From Isoetes taiwanensis (Eukaryota > Streptophyta > Lycopodiopsida > Isoetales > Isoetaceae), in contig JAJEKV010000054.1 of NCBI GenBank assembly GCA_021234155.1, positions 2,089,468 through 2,153,467 of the forward strand: 64,000 bases of DNA, read 5' to 3'. Of this stretch, positions 11,154 to 21,734 are shown piece by piece; within the stretch, counting starts at the first letter, position 1, and every line of letters starts with the position of its first letter. A program made the translations under genes and the position numbers. Under the pieces are notes generated by a model, which was not told the DNA's origin, made no database searches, and worked only from the letters and a program-made list of their open reading frames with translations.

Positions 11154-13679
11154 ATGCATCCGAGCAGCGTTTCTCTTCGAATGGCGAAGGCGACGGCCAG
11201 AAGGAAGCTTGCTCAAGGCATTTTTGGCTTCATTTTTGCAGTATTGGAGTTTTTTGTGGCTTCGCAAGCTGATCTTTCTTGCTTAGCTTTAGCAGCTGGT
11301 TCTTTGAGCGAAGTTGGAGTAGTAGGTCGAAATAATGCAGGTATTTGTTCATCTTGGCGAGTTTTTAGTTAATGTTGACGAGTTTTTAGTTAATATTTAT
11401 GAGTTTTTAGCGAATCTTAGCTTTATTTTTATGTACCAGGTGTTTCTTGTTCGGATTTAGCTCCCCTAGGTTCTTATGATGGCACAGGTACGTTCTATTC
11501 TTATTAAAGATTACTTTATTGTTGCATGCAACATTTCTTTGCTATTGCAGATGCTTGTGGAGGGAGGAGTTCAAATGCAGATGCTTCTGGAGGCAGGAGT
11601 GCTTCTGGAGCCACGAGTTCTGCGACCCACGAATTCGGAGCCACGAATCTTTGGAGCCACGAAAAGTCTTTGGAGCCACGAGTTCGGAGCCGATGAAGTC
11701 TTTGGTATGTATCATTCTTTTATTTATTTTTCAGTGCATTACTGTTGGTATGTAGGGTTTTCAGTGCATTGCGGGTATGTATTTTTGACCCTGATTCCAT
11801 ATTGTATTTTGTTTCTTATAGGTGGTGCAAGTTTAGAAGAGACTTGTCCTTCTTTCTTTCTTGGCACTCCATTTGAAGATGAGACAATTATGGGAGATGG
11901 TGTAGAAAATAGAGGCAGATGGCGAGATGTAGAAGATGAGAATGGTATTGCAGAGGTAGTAAATGGCAGAGGTGGAAAGAAGGCATTACGTATTGGTGGG
12001 ATTACCGATTTGGATCCCGAACTTGTTAAGAGGGTGAATGCACCATTTGTAAATCCATCATAAAACGAAGGCATTTGGATCGTGGGTCGATTTGATGCAT
12101 GGAGGTTGCACGTTGGAAAATCGATGAGATAAAGCGATTGAAGAAATTCCCTTGACGAAGTGGAGATAATTTGGAAGAATTCATGTTGTGTGTCTTGGCT
12201 GACTTGATGGGAAATGTTATCCTCAGGACACGTAAGTTCGATTTATTTTTATATTTGTTTTAATATTTATGTAAGTTTTAACATATGTTTATATTGCTTT
12301 TCTGCAGGTTGCAGAATTTGTATAGAGGCTTTAACAGAATCTTGCGTCGTGCACAGGATGCAAGAATGATTCAGAATAGGACAGAAGAGAAGTTGATTGA
12401 TACGTACCATGATATAAAGTTCATAAAGGCTCGTAAAGCATTGGAGGTGGCAATGCAAGAGTCTGTTGCAGCTGGATGCATTCCAAAGCGGAAGAAGTCT
12501 GACATTATTAGCAGGGAAGATCAATGTCGGATTTTGGGACATGAAGCACATCAAGTAAATAATAATTTGGGCTTGCAAAAGAGGTTTGCATTTTATTGCA
12601 TGTCCAGATTTCTTATTCGCGGCGGCGTAGAGTTGCGTAAGGTGCGTGATTTCCAGTTTGCAATTGGGAAGGATTGTGTTAGGGAATACCTTGAGTATTG
12701 CGAGACAACGAGTAAAAATTGGCATGGCGGAATAAATAAATGTAAACCTGAGGATTTTCGTGAGCCGGTAAGATGCTACGAGGAAGATGTCATAGAGTGC
12801 TGGAAGCACTTGGAATTTAGGTTGCCGAAGTATGAGGTGCAGGACAAATTTGGTGGCAGGTTTGTCTTCTTGCAGGCCATAAATCGTCCTAGATCTGAGA
12901 TTTGGTATAACACTAATCATGTGTCTTCGAAGACTATTGGTACCTGGTTTAGAGATATGGCAGCAATCTGTCATTTAGAAGGTAACTATACAAATAAAAG
13001 TTGCAGGACCACGGCGATCACACAGATGTCAGTTTCAGGTGTTCCGATAGAGATTGGAATGAAAATTACAGGGCATAAAAATCCAGAATCTTATCAGAGG
13101 TATGATCAAAGCGGAATTGTAGCAAAGGCATCTGCGATGGAGTGTTTGAACTCTGGTAAGACGTATGTCGAATCTTTTGCTGCTAACGTACAAACTTTGA
13201 ATGCTGGCCTATCTGGTAATGCGGAAAAGGCGGCTGGTCTTCGTTCTTCAAATTCCATTCCGCTAAAAGATGTCAGAAATGTTGCTGCAAGTTCTGGTAC
13301 TTGAATATTTTCTATTTCGTTGAATTCTTGTAGTTGCAGGTTTCTTTTTTGTAGTTTCAGGTTTCTTTGAATTTTTGTAGTTGCAGATTTGTATTTCTTT
13401 GAATTCTTGTAGTTTCTTTGAATTCTTGCTTTATTTATTGTTTTTAATTTAATTGCAGGTTCTTCTAGTGGAGTTTTTGCTCCTGTCGTCATTGACGATG
13501 CCTATATGACCGACCTAGATCATCTGTTGAATGAGAAGCCAGCATTGAAGAAGTATTTCAACGATGAAAATGTTTTTTCTAGTGGTGGGAGAGTTTCAAT
13601 CACAGGTAACAGGATCGAGAATTTTGTTATAAACGTTGGCAGCTTGAGTGAGGCAGGATCATTAGTAAAATCATTGTAA
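11154..13679 (+). pseudogene. Crypton/DUF3504-type tyrosine recombinase, spliced, partly decayed
   Basis: Probable exons: 11154 (or ATG at 11181)-11340, 11440-11487, 11551-11704, 11822-12231, 12308-13296 and 13459-13679, with GT-AG borders. The first exons give a Gly/Ser/Ala-rich, low-complexity N-terminus. Exon 4 holds the N-terminal SAM-like core (KAFGSWVRFDAWRLHVGK; EEFMLCVLADLMGN). Exon 5 holds the catalytic domain: RFLIRGGVELRKVRDFQ (first Arg, about 12606-12655), YTNKSCRTTAITQM (box II, about 12985-13025), GHKNPESYQRY (about 13069-13100, His/Lys and candidate nucleophile Tyr). The order matches Crypton and Crypton-derived (ZMYM/KIAA1958, DUF3504) recombinases. Box II has Lys where HxxR is usual. 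Indels in exons 3-4 and a frame mismatch at the exon 4-5 join suggest this copy is inactive. The C-terminal exon reads open to TAA at 13677. Confidence 0.7.
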
Positions 13680-13964
13680 GTATTATGTTTTCCTTATTCC
13701 TTATTCCATATTTTCGTTGTAAGTATTATATTTTCCAGGTGTTGAATATTATTGTATTGTCTTGCAGGAGATGAAGTTGCAGGAGATGACGTTGCAGGAA
13801 TTGTGATCCAGTGGCATCTACTATATGCAGTATCTTAGTCAATGATCCAGTGCAATGTTTTGAGTGATCTAGTTTTGCAGTGAAAATACAGTGATGCTTT
13901 CATTACAGTGATGTTCAAAAAACAGTGAAAAGTTAAAATACAGTGATGTTTTCAATATTTTGAT

Positions 13965-14125
13965 ATTTTGAATCAATGCTTAAGTTTCAGTGTAATGCTT
14001 AAGTTTAAGTGTAATGCTTAAGTTTCAGTGAATCAATGCTTAAGTTTCAGTGTAATGCTTAAGTTTCAGTGAATCAATGCTTAAGTTTATTTTGTGTAAG
14101 TTTGAGTGTAAGTTTCAGTGAAAGC
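13965..14125. repeat. Minisatellite of 'aatgcttaagtttcagtg' units
   Basis: Six to seven imperfect units of 18-25 bp, flanked by 'cagtga' interspersions from 13860 to 14170. It lies just inside the right end of the Crypton-like element. Confidence 0.8.
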
Positions 14126-14308
14126 AGTGAGGAAAAAAAACAGTGAAAAAAACAACAGTGAAGAAAACAGTGAAAAATAACAAGGGAACCTGCTAAACGT
14201 CATCCGGAATTGGAAGACCCAACTTCCATTCCGGATTGTAGGGGGCTGACACGTGTCAGCATCGGAATGGTCGCCAGGGAATTAATGCGACCCTGTTTCC
14301 ATATTGTT

Positions 14309-14855
14309 AGGCAACACCCAAATACGCTGATAGGTTAGAATTGATTCTAGAGCAGGTTGAAAGAGATAAATCAGAAATACGATTTGGCATAGCTTGAATA
14401 AGGAGAACGATTTTGAACTTGTGGCAGCTGATCGGTAGATTTTTTGGGCCTTTTTGCGCTTCTGTTCTGGTGGAACAATCAACAGTTTTTGAGGATTCAG
14501 CGAATCCTAGTAAAGAATTTGGATTACTAGATGGGTCTTGGTATGTCTTATTGAGTAGACATGGGGTCATACCCATGCAATCACTGCAACAATAAACCTA
14601 GTGAACTTGGTAAATCACGTTACTATTGTAATCGTGATGGCGTGGCAGCTTGTACGCCACTGCGGCTCCGTGTGGTGGATCTCTACTTGCTATCTGTCTG
14701 TTTAAATGCTTTGACGGAGATGTCGTTTGCCCCATTTAGATTCTCGATTCTTGGAATTCCTATAGGCCCTGTTTCTGAAATATAGGTTTCTGGCCCTGTT
14801 TCTGAGATATAGGTTTCTGATCTACGATTGGTCTTTTGCTGAGTGGCCCTTTAAT
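14309..14855. promoter_or_regulatory. Upstream region of the RhoGDI gene
   Basis: This is the 550 bp between the transposon end and the RhoGDI start codon, and it should hold the promoter and 5' UTR. A direct repeat 'ggccctgtttctgaNatataggtttctg' sits at about 14765-14820, just before the ATG. I see no clear TATA box, and assigning control function here is inference from position. Confidence 0.3.
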
Positions 14856-16219
14856 ATGGAAAGTTTCCAGGGCAATGGGAATATGGCGGGATCATCTACA
14901 GAGGGCGTTCAAGAAATTCAGAATCAGTTCTATGAGCGCCAGCTTAGCACAGCATCTTCAGTATGTGAAACTGATGAAGAGGATGTTGCAGACTTTGCTT
15001 TGGGACCAATCGTGCATCTTAAGGACCACATTGAACGAGACAAGGTATGTGCTTTTATGTCCTTTTTAATATTTAACGTTTCCTGATGATTAGCACAACA
15101 CAAAAAGGATCGATTTCTTCATAAAGAAAGATGGATTTCAAATTCATACATCCATACAACCATGTAGTCCATGAACTATCTATGCTAGTGACATAATTGC
15201 AGCCATCGAGAGCTCTAAATCTGGGAACTGCATCTTGGGGCAGATTATTTGAGTCAAACAGCTATTTAGTTTCAGTAAAATCCAGCCACTTGTGAGGCTT
15301 AAGTTGTTAATGCAACATGTGCAACAAAATATCCAAGACTGAAAACAGTGGTCAGACATCTTGAAGGGAAGAAGAGGGGAGTAATAAGTAATGAATTTTT
15401 TCCTGGAAATGTGTACAGGAAGATGAAAGAACTCCTAATGCGGTGGAAGGAACGGTTGTTGGGAAGCTTAGATCTTGAGACCTTAGAAGGTAGTGCTTAC
15501 TTTATGACTTGAGCAGTATTACCATTATCACCCCGCAGCATATTTTTGTCTTTTGTCCTAGAGCAACTTCCAAGCACGTTATTGAGTTGGTATTGAACTA
15601 AGATAATGTTATGTGCATATATTTCGTCTAACTCTTGTTGAATCATCTATGGCAGAATGCATAGAACCAGAAGTAAAACTGCTTGGCCTTACGATTCTGT
15701 CAAATGGCAGAACTGATATTGCTGTTAGCATTCCCTTTGCTGTTAATTCAAGGGGCTATGCATTTTGTTTGAAAGAGGGCAGCACATATTTTTTAAGGAT
15801 CACATTCCTTGTTCAACACAATATTGTGCCAGGCCTAATGTTTGTCAGTTCTATTTGGAAGAATGGTATTAGAGGTATGTTTTCATACTCTCTTCAAAAC
15901 TTAGAAAGCTGAAAATTGTCATTACAAAACGAAATATCTGAATCTTCTTTTGCAGCGGATTCAAATAGAACAATGTTAGGGACATTCGCCCCTAAGCGCG
16001 AACCTTACATGCATGTTATGGATGAGGAGACAACACCCTCTGGCAATTTAGCACTCGGTGGTTATACCGCAAAGATCAAGGTAAGTCTTCATTATTTACA
16101 ATCATACTTATAATTGAATTGAAAGTGTCCTTTGCCGGATTATGCAGCTTCTAGATGATGATAAAAGATGTTATTTTGATGATGAATATACATTTGAGAT
16201 ACAAAGAGATTGGGACTAA
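14856..16219 (+). CDS. RhoGDI: Rho GDP-dissociation inhibitor (RhoGDI), five exons
   Basis: Exons 14856-15044, 15423-15489, 15656-15874, 15956-16080 and 16148-16219 join in frame to 223 codons, close to the usual plant RhoGDI length. The encoded protein would bind prenylated ROP/RAC GTPases, hold them GDP-bound in the cytosol and so restrict their membrane domains. Exon 1 carries an acidic N-terminus and LGPIVHLKDHIERDK. The following exons give MRWKERLLGSLDLE, EPEVKLLGLTILSNGR, FCLKEGSTYFLRITFLV, NIVPGLMFVSSIWKNG, MLGTFAPKREPYMHVMDEE, TTPSGNLALGGYTAKIK and LLDDDKRCYFDDEYTFEIQ. This is the complete immunoglobulin-like prenyl-binding fold in family order. The intron 1 acceptor at 15422/15423 keeps the frame; a nearby AG at 15418 would shift it to an early stop. 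It is the only intact host gene seen here. It sits alone between transposons. Confidence 0.9.
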
Positions 16220-17344
16220 AACCATAAAGGATGATTTCTAAACTAAGGCATGACTAAGGCCGTAAGGAGCTTTGCTATTGTGACGAAAGTCACATGGACA
16301 TTCTTTATCCTGCCCTTTTCAAGACTTTTAACTAACGTATTTGTCTTGACCTCAAATTTATAGTACGTTTATCGATTTTAACAAGTCATTGTTTGGATCA
16401 AATATTGATTTATTCCACCCAAGTATGTGATTTTCAGTTCAATGTACATACAAGAAATTTTGGCCACCACGAACATTTCTTTTGTTCCTAACCCATTCAA
16501 CTATATATCCATTATAATGTGCCTAACCTATTCGATTAGATCCACTATAATATCCAACAGGATAAATTCCTTCCTAACTTCACTCGTCTATAGGCTAGAA
16601 TTGCTAGGACTACTTAATATATCAGTACAAGCAGATAGCTTGAAAACATGCAAGAGTTGAACCTGCGCTATTGCTCTATGTTTTGTTCTCGTAAAATAGG
16701 TAGGTGCTATAGTCGACCACCATGGAATTCCCACTATTGTTTGTCCTTTTTTGGTTTTCAACATCGAGTTTTGGGTAGGTGCTATAGTCGCTATAGTCGA
16801 CCACCATGGAATTCCCACTATTGTTTGTATTTTTTTTGTTTTCAACATCGGGTTTTGGGCATGAGTGGGGATCGCGCATTACCAATGGCTTTATCACTAG
16901 GTTGTCATTGTGATGGATGTTCTTTTTATGACTCCCTCCCCCTCTCCCAACCCCCCTTCTCTCGGTCTGCGGGTGCTGCTGTGGACGGTCATGGTGATCT
17001 ATCTATCTATCTATCTATTATCTCGACAAAATTCTTTACTTGTTGTCTATATGTATTAACAAATTAAAAGCATTAGCACGTTTGAGAGGATTTAACCTAT
17101 TTCTTCTTCTGGAACTCAAATAATAGCAGAATATACTTGTAGAAAGGTATGACAATGTATCTTCTTAATGTAAGAATCATCTATATTTTTAGAAGATGAT
17201 CATTTAAAACAACGTTCTGGAGTTTATCTTTGATCTCAATTTGAAGCCAAGTTAACTTCTTTGTCTGTTTAATACCCCTGTTCATTCATTGCTTTGCATT
17301 TTTCATCTCTGTAGATATAGCTGAAGATTGAGAACTATCAGGAA
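16220..17344. other. RhoGDI downstream region, no further gene seen
   Basis: It includes the gene's 3' UTR, a tandem duplication (16697-16858) and a TCTA microsatellite (about 16998-17022). No other coding or RNA feature is convincing. Confidence 0.45.
16697..16858. repeat. Tandem duplication, about 80-bp unit
   Basis: Two adjacent units both run from 'taggtgctatagtcg' through 'accaccatggaattcccac' to 'ttttcaacatcg.gttttggg'. The second has an extra 'ctatagtcg'. They differ by only a few bases, so the event is recent. Confidence 0.85.
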
Positions 17345-17803
17345 GGTGTAGAAGGTGCATGGTAAATTAGGTAAAAATTAGGTAACGACGCTTCTCCATA
17401 AGTGGGACTTTATGTAAGGATCTGGAATGGCTCTTTTCAGTTCTTGTTCCTTGTTTGTTTCATGTAAAGGCAGAATAAATTTCATGCTATGATCTACCTT
17501 GCTTCTGACTCTTGCACCCTGCAGCACGATTACATGCCATTTGAAGCACTGCCAGCGATGGAGATACTCTATGAAAAACGTGGGCACTAGAAGTAGCATA
17601 GCAAGGACATCTAAATCAGGCACGGAAAAGGATAAAGGGACAGATCAGGATAATTTTAAAAAAAGGGCCCTCATCTGGTGAATCGGAATCGGATGCAGAC
17701 TCTGTGGAATCAAGGGATCTGTTGGAGCGAAATCCTGACCAGCCGAATCTGTTAGAGCGAAACCAGTCAAATCCAGCAAATAATCCAGCATATAAGACAG
17801 AAG

Positions 17804-17990
17804 TGATAAAACATGGAGGAAGAACAAAATATATTGAATGGACTGGTTGGAACAGCCCCAACCGTGGCTTACAAATAGGTGCAGTTGTGGCTCTTCAGAT
17901 GAGTCGTGCCTCTTGGCTTGGATCGCCAACTTGGCAGTCTAGTCAGCCTGCCACACGCACTTCTTGCTCTATTAGATCATATCTGCAACA
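17804..17990 (-). repeat. 3' LTR of the small LTR element
   Basis: 187 bp, TG...CA on either strand. Its purine tract lies at 17991-17999 (plus-strand ctccccctt). Confidence 0.9.
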
Positions 17991-18502
17991 CTCCCCCTTG
18001 ATCAATAGATCAATGGAAGTGTAAGTCTAAATTCCCTTTTTATCCCCTAACAACATATTCCTCCTTAAACTGCTCTCAATGCTCTCAACTGGAGCCATCC
18101 AAATGAGCTCAACTGCTCATCACTAGATGAACTAGAGGCAACTGCTGTTTTTCCTTATCATAAGGAATTTAAACTTGTAGACTACCCTTAGCAGTCAATC
18201 TACTCCTTACTGCTCAACCTGAGCTCATCTAAGTGGCCATGTAAACTGCTCACCTTTCGATGGTCTAGGGAGTCCTCTAACTGCATCTAGAAAGTTTAAT
18301 TTAACTTTCTATCTATACCCCATTAAGGAGAACTGAGGATGCATGATTACATTGTACTGCATTTCTCCCCCTTAATCTTGCATCCGAAGATAACAAGATA
18401 AGACACTGGGTCCTCATCCACTCCTGGCTGAGTATACTTACTAATTTTGTAACTAATTTCTTACTAAGACCTTTAATTAACTCAATTAAATAGAGGCTTG
18501 GC

Positions 18503-19435
18503 TTACATTATAGAAGTCTTCTTCTTTTTCGGGCCATAGCCTTCAGGCCAACTGCGCTTGGCCACCGGTCTTCTTAAGCGTTGGTAAATCTGCATAGCTT
18601 TAGTGGCTTGAGAATTTAATTCTTCTTCAGCACCATTCTCTCCTAGGTTCTTGCCCTGTGCATACGCTCTTGTTCTATCTGCAATAGCCTCAATCATCCA
18701 TTCTGGTTGTTGTATTGCATTCTGAACATAGGCCTGGTCTGGCCTCCATTTGATGCTAGGGACCGCATCACTTGCACTTAACCCATTCGGCGAATATGAT
18801 CTTTTGGAGTTGCTGACATTCTTCAATTTATCTGAGACTGAGACTGTCTCGTGCATTGGGGACTGGAACTGATGGTTGTCAGCTCCATTAATAAATCTGA
18901 TTGGAAACCCCTTAATATCTGCACCGCCAAGGCTTCCTAGTTGGGTGGATTCGTCAAGCATCCATGCATGAAATCTGGACCCTATATTAGTAATCTGGGC
19001 CCCTTCTAATAACAGCACTGGATTTCCGTCCACAACTCCATCATCCAAAAGTCAGATTGACAGAGGTTCTCTTGCCTCTTTCTCCATTCCTTGCCATTCT
19101 GCAACCCATTTTTCTGCTGCGGCATTCTCTGGAACGAGAGTCTCAACAACAAAATTGGCTTCTATTATTGCGGCAACAGCAATTACACCTACATCCTTGA
19201 ATCTTGATATTTTGTCCCCATCATTCAATGGCACTATGCCTTGAGGAAATTCGCCTTCCTCTGATATATTTTCTTGAAACTTCTTATTACTAGGGTCTTC
19301 TGCGGCATCCTTCTTGGACCAAACTTCTTCAACGGGCATGAAATACTGCCGCTGTCTTGCTTCAATTTGACTTGCAGCGACTGTTGTTGCTGTGGGAATT
19401 TTGTCCCGATGAGGCATATCTGCATCGATTCGCAT
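18503..19435 (-). pseudogene. Unidentified ORF carried by the small LTR element
   Basis: One minus-strand frame of 311 codons is split by a single in-frame TGA at 19052-19054. The first half is Ala/Glu-rich (MPVEEVWSKKDAAEDPSN; EANFVVETLVPEN). The second ends in a basic stretch (RRPVAKRSWPEGYGPKKKK) that could be a nuclear-localisation-like tail. I see no zinc knuckle, protease, RT or integrase motif, and it does not look like copia or gypsy gag. Upstream, an overlapping frame reads VDGVEIRNPPKKLTKF, so the true start may lie near 19500 with a frameshift. Possibilities are a divergent gag, a captured host gene fragment, or chance. Confidence 0.45.
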
Positions 19436-19650
19436 GGATGGGTCTTGAACTTCGTCAATTTCTTTGGTGGGTTACGTATCTCGACCCCATCAACCGCTCT
19501 CTCGAGTCTTCTATCTGGACCCCATCAGCCATCAACGGGAGCACTTGGTCTCCATTGATTTTCTTCTTTTTCTTCATCTTCTTGGCATGTAACCCTCAAG
19601 AATTCTTCTCCTTCACAGGTCCCTGGATCAGGGTTCCTGCTCTGATACCA

Positions 19651-19837
19651 TGATAAAATATGGAGGAAGAACAAAATATATTGAATGGACTGGTTGGAAC
19701 AGCCCCAACCGTGGCTTACAAATAGGTGCAGTTGTGGCTCTTCATATGAGTCGTGCCTCTTGGCTTGGATCGCCAACTTGGCAGTCTAGTCAGCCTGCCA
19801 CACGCACTTCTTGATCTATTAGATCATATTTGCAACA
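19651..19837 (-). repeat. 5' LTR of the small LTR element
   Basis: 187 bp, matching 17804-17990. The tRNA-Met primer-binding site lies at 19636-19650. Confidence 0.9.
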
Positions 19838-20982
19838 AGAAGTAGCTCTGTTAGGGCCAGGGGAAAACGTATTGGAGCGAAACCCTGACCAACCGAATCT
19901 GTCGGAGCGAAACCAGTCGAATCCAGCAAATAATCCAACATATAAGATTGAAGTAGCTCTGTTGGAGCAAAACCACCCGAATCCATATAAAACAGAGCTG
20001 ACACATCTGGAGCAAGCTTTAAAAGATAAAACAACCCAAGAGCAATCAATTCCAGCAGCGGGTCAGTTGGAGCAGGGGCATTTGGGGCAGACCCAGCCGG
20101 TATGCTATCCAATAAGAAATCAGAAACAAGAGGGATCGTTCCAGGGGCATTTGGGACAGACTCAGTCGATATGCGATCCAATAAGAAATCAGAAACAAGA
20201 GGGATTGTTTTCCCTAGAACAAGCAAGCCCATTGAGGCCAGGGCAGTTCCAAGCAGATATGGCAATGGTTATCCATGGCAAAGGGATTTTTAATGTTCTG
20301 GATCCTGCTGCAACCATAGGCTCATACCAAACCATTGCAATGGGAAATTTGAAACAAGAGTTGTTGGAGACTATGCAGTGCACAATGCAAGCTGCTCTAA
20401 AATTCGTCGTGAACTCGCTTATTGAAGATCTAAAACAATCCTTTCTGGAATAAATGAAAGTGGAGTTGGAGAGTTTCAAACAACAGATGAGGGCTGAATT
20501 GGCTGAGTTTAAAGAACAGTTGCGGTTTGAACTGGCTCAAGATGAAGGAGATAAAGGTAAGGATACATCTGATGATGGGGAAAGATGATGGCGACACAAA
20601 CCAAACCATGGATCTGGTGCAGCAAGAATTGGCATCTTTCATGACAGCTCAAGAAGAACGCAACAAGGCACTCGCAGCTTTCATGGAGGAACAGGACAAG
20701 CGTAACCGAGCTTTAAACATTCGCCTAGTGGGTCTTCCTGAAGAGCCGAAAGAAAACACGGCATCGAAGGTTAGTGGGTTAGTGCGTTTTTTTCTGATAA
20801 AGTAACTAGACTGTACCTCTTTTGAAGCATTTAGGGTCGGAAAACCTAATGGAAAGACAAGGCATATTGTGGTCAAGTTTGCAAATATGGAATCAAAAAT
20901 GGAAGTTCTAAAAAGAAGAGCGCAGCTGATGGGAGAGAAAGTTTGGGTGAATGAAGATTTGACAAAAGAAGAGTATGAGGAG

Positions 20983-21734
20983 CAGTGTTGTCATGTACGT
21001 CCTGTACAAGTACGGTACTAGACGTACACAAGCGTACAGGACGCTTAGAAGGCGTTTGGAGTTCAAAGTACGTTAAGTACGTTTTTTTGGTTTTGTTTAG
21101 TACGCGTACAGTACGTTGCGTACGTCTAGTACGTCTAGTACATCTAGTACTTCTGCCAAATGTCCATTTGCCCATTTTTCATAGTTATGCTATCTGACCA
21201 TGGGCCTCGCTACCAGTGACAGAATCTCTTTGCACTCCTATTAAATATATATGAAATTGCAATTATTTATACAAAAAAAAGGAGCTGTATTCATAGGAAC
21301 CTGTATTATATAATGATAAGAAGCAACGTGAACTAAAGCAAAGCCTTAGTTCACGTTGCTTTGCAATAAGGTACACAAGATATGTTGATTTTTTTTGCAT
21401 GTTACTTTAGATAAAGATACTTTTGCATGCTCCAAGTCCCTAATTAACTTGCCAAATGATGTATTAGCTTGGTAAAAATGATGTATTTCACCCTAGCAAT
21501 GGGCCTAAGGGGTGCAAGGAAAAGTAAGGGCCATATTGTAGAAAGTTGCATTTAGACATGTTTAGTACCTTATTAGGACGTTAAGTACGTCCCGTACAAG
21601 TACTTATGATAAGTACAGTACTTAAAAAATTTCAAAGAACTTTTGCAGTTTTTTTTCATGTACAGTACGTCTAGTACTTTCCATGAGGTACTGGACGTCC
21701 ACAAAGGATACGTACACGTACGTAAACAACACTG
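20983..21734. mobile_element. hAT-type MITE (752 bp) with 8-bp target duplication
   Basis: The ends are CAGTGTTGT and, inverted, ACAACACTG. The direct duplication atgaggag flanks them at 20975-20982 and 21735-21742. CAGTG-type ends with 8-bp duplications are the hallmark of hAT transposons. The interior has no transposase and is packed with GTACGT/AGTACGT words on both strands, especially within 200 bp of each end. Removing it rejoins the LINE ORF1 codons ...EEYEE and HKREV... without a shift. Confidence 0.92.

Larger units (their letters stand above)
11034..14308 (+). mobile_element. Crypton-like tyrosine-recombinase DNA transposon
   Basis: The boundaries are inferred from similarity to the short copy at 10442-10948. 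The left end has a perfect 13-bp hairpin (11042-11054 with 11060-11072) and then 'aatggaaacggga'. The right end has a stem (14202-14216 with 14223-14236), a 16-bp palindrome (14245-14260) and 'ctgtttccatattgt'. TTGT occurs at both edges, as expected if a recombinase crosses over at a short core. The body encodes a single tyrosine recombinase with introns and no reverse transcriptase, which separates it from DIRS/Ngaro elements and points to Crypton. A TAAGTTTCAGTG-type minisatellite precedes the right end. The boundaries need other genomic copies for confirmation. Confidence 0.55.
17804..19837 (-). mobile_element. Small non-autonomous LTR retrotransposon (TRIM/LARD-like)
   Basis: Two nearly identical 187-bp LTRs (17804-17990 and 19651-19837), each TG...CA, enclose 1.66 kb. 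A 5-bp target duplication agaag flanks the element (17799-17803 and 19838-19842). On the minus strand a primer-binding site complementary to initiator tRNA-Met (TGGTATCAGAGCAGG) abuts the 5' LTR. A purine tract (AAGGGGGAG) abuts the 3' LTR. There is no pol. The interior has one broken reading frame of unknown nature. It sits inside LINE ORF1, so it is younger than the LINE. The LTRs differ at about four positions, which indicates recent insertion. Confidence 0.9.

Noticed and set aside
12267-12974. 235-codon minus-strand ORF opposite the recombinase
   Set aside because: It mirrors the recombinase exon on the other strand, has no family-like motif, and the plus-strand translation has clear catalytic-domain motifs.
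17616-17929. Minus-strand ORFs across the left LTR as host genes
   Set aside because: Nearly the same frames recur at the second LTR (19525-19776). They are LTR sequence plus flank read in reverse.
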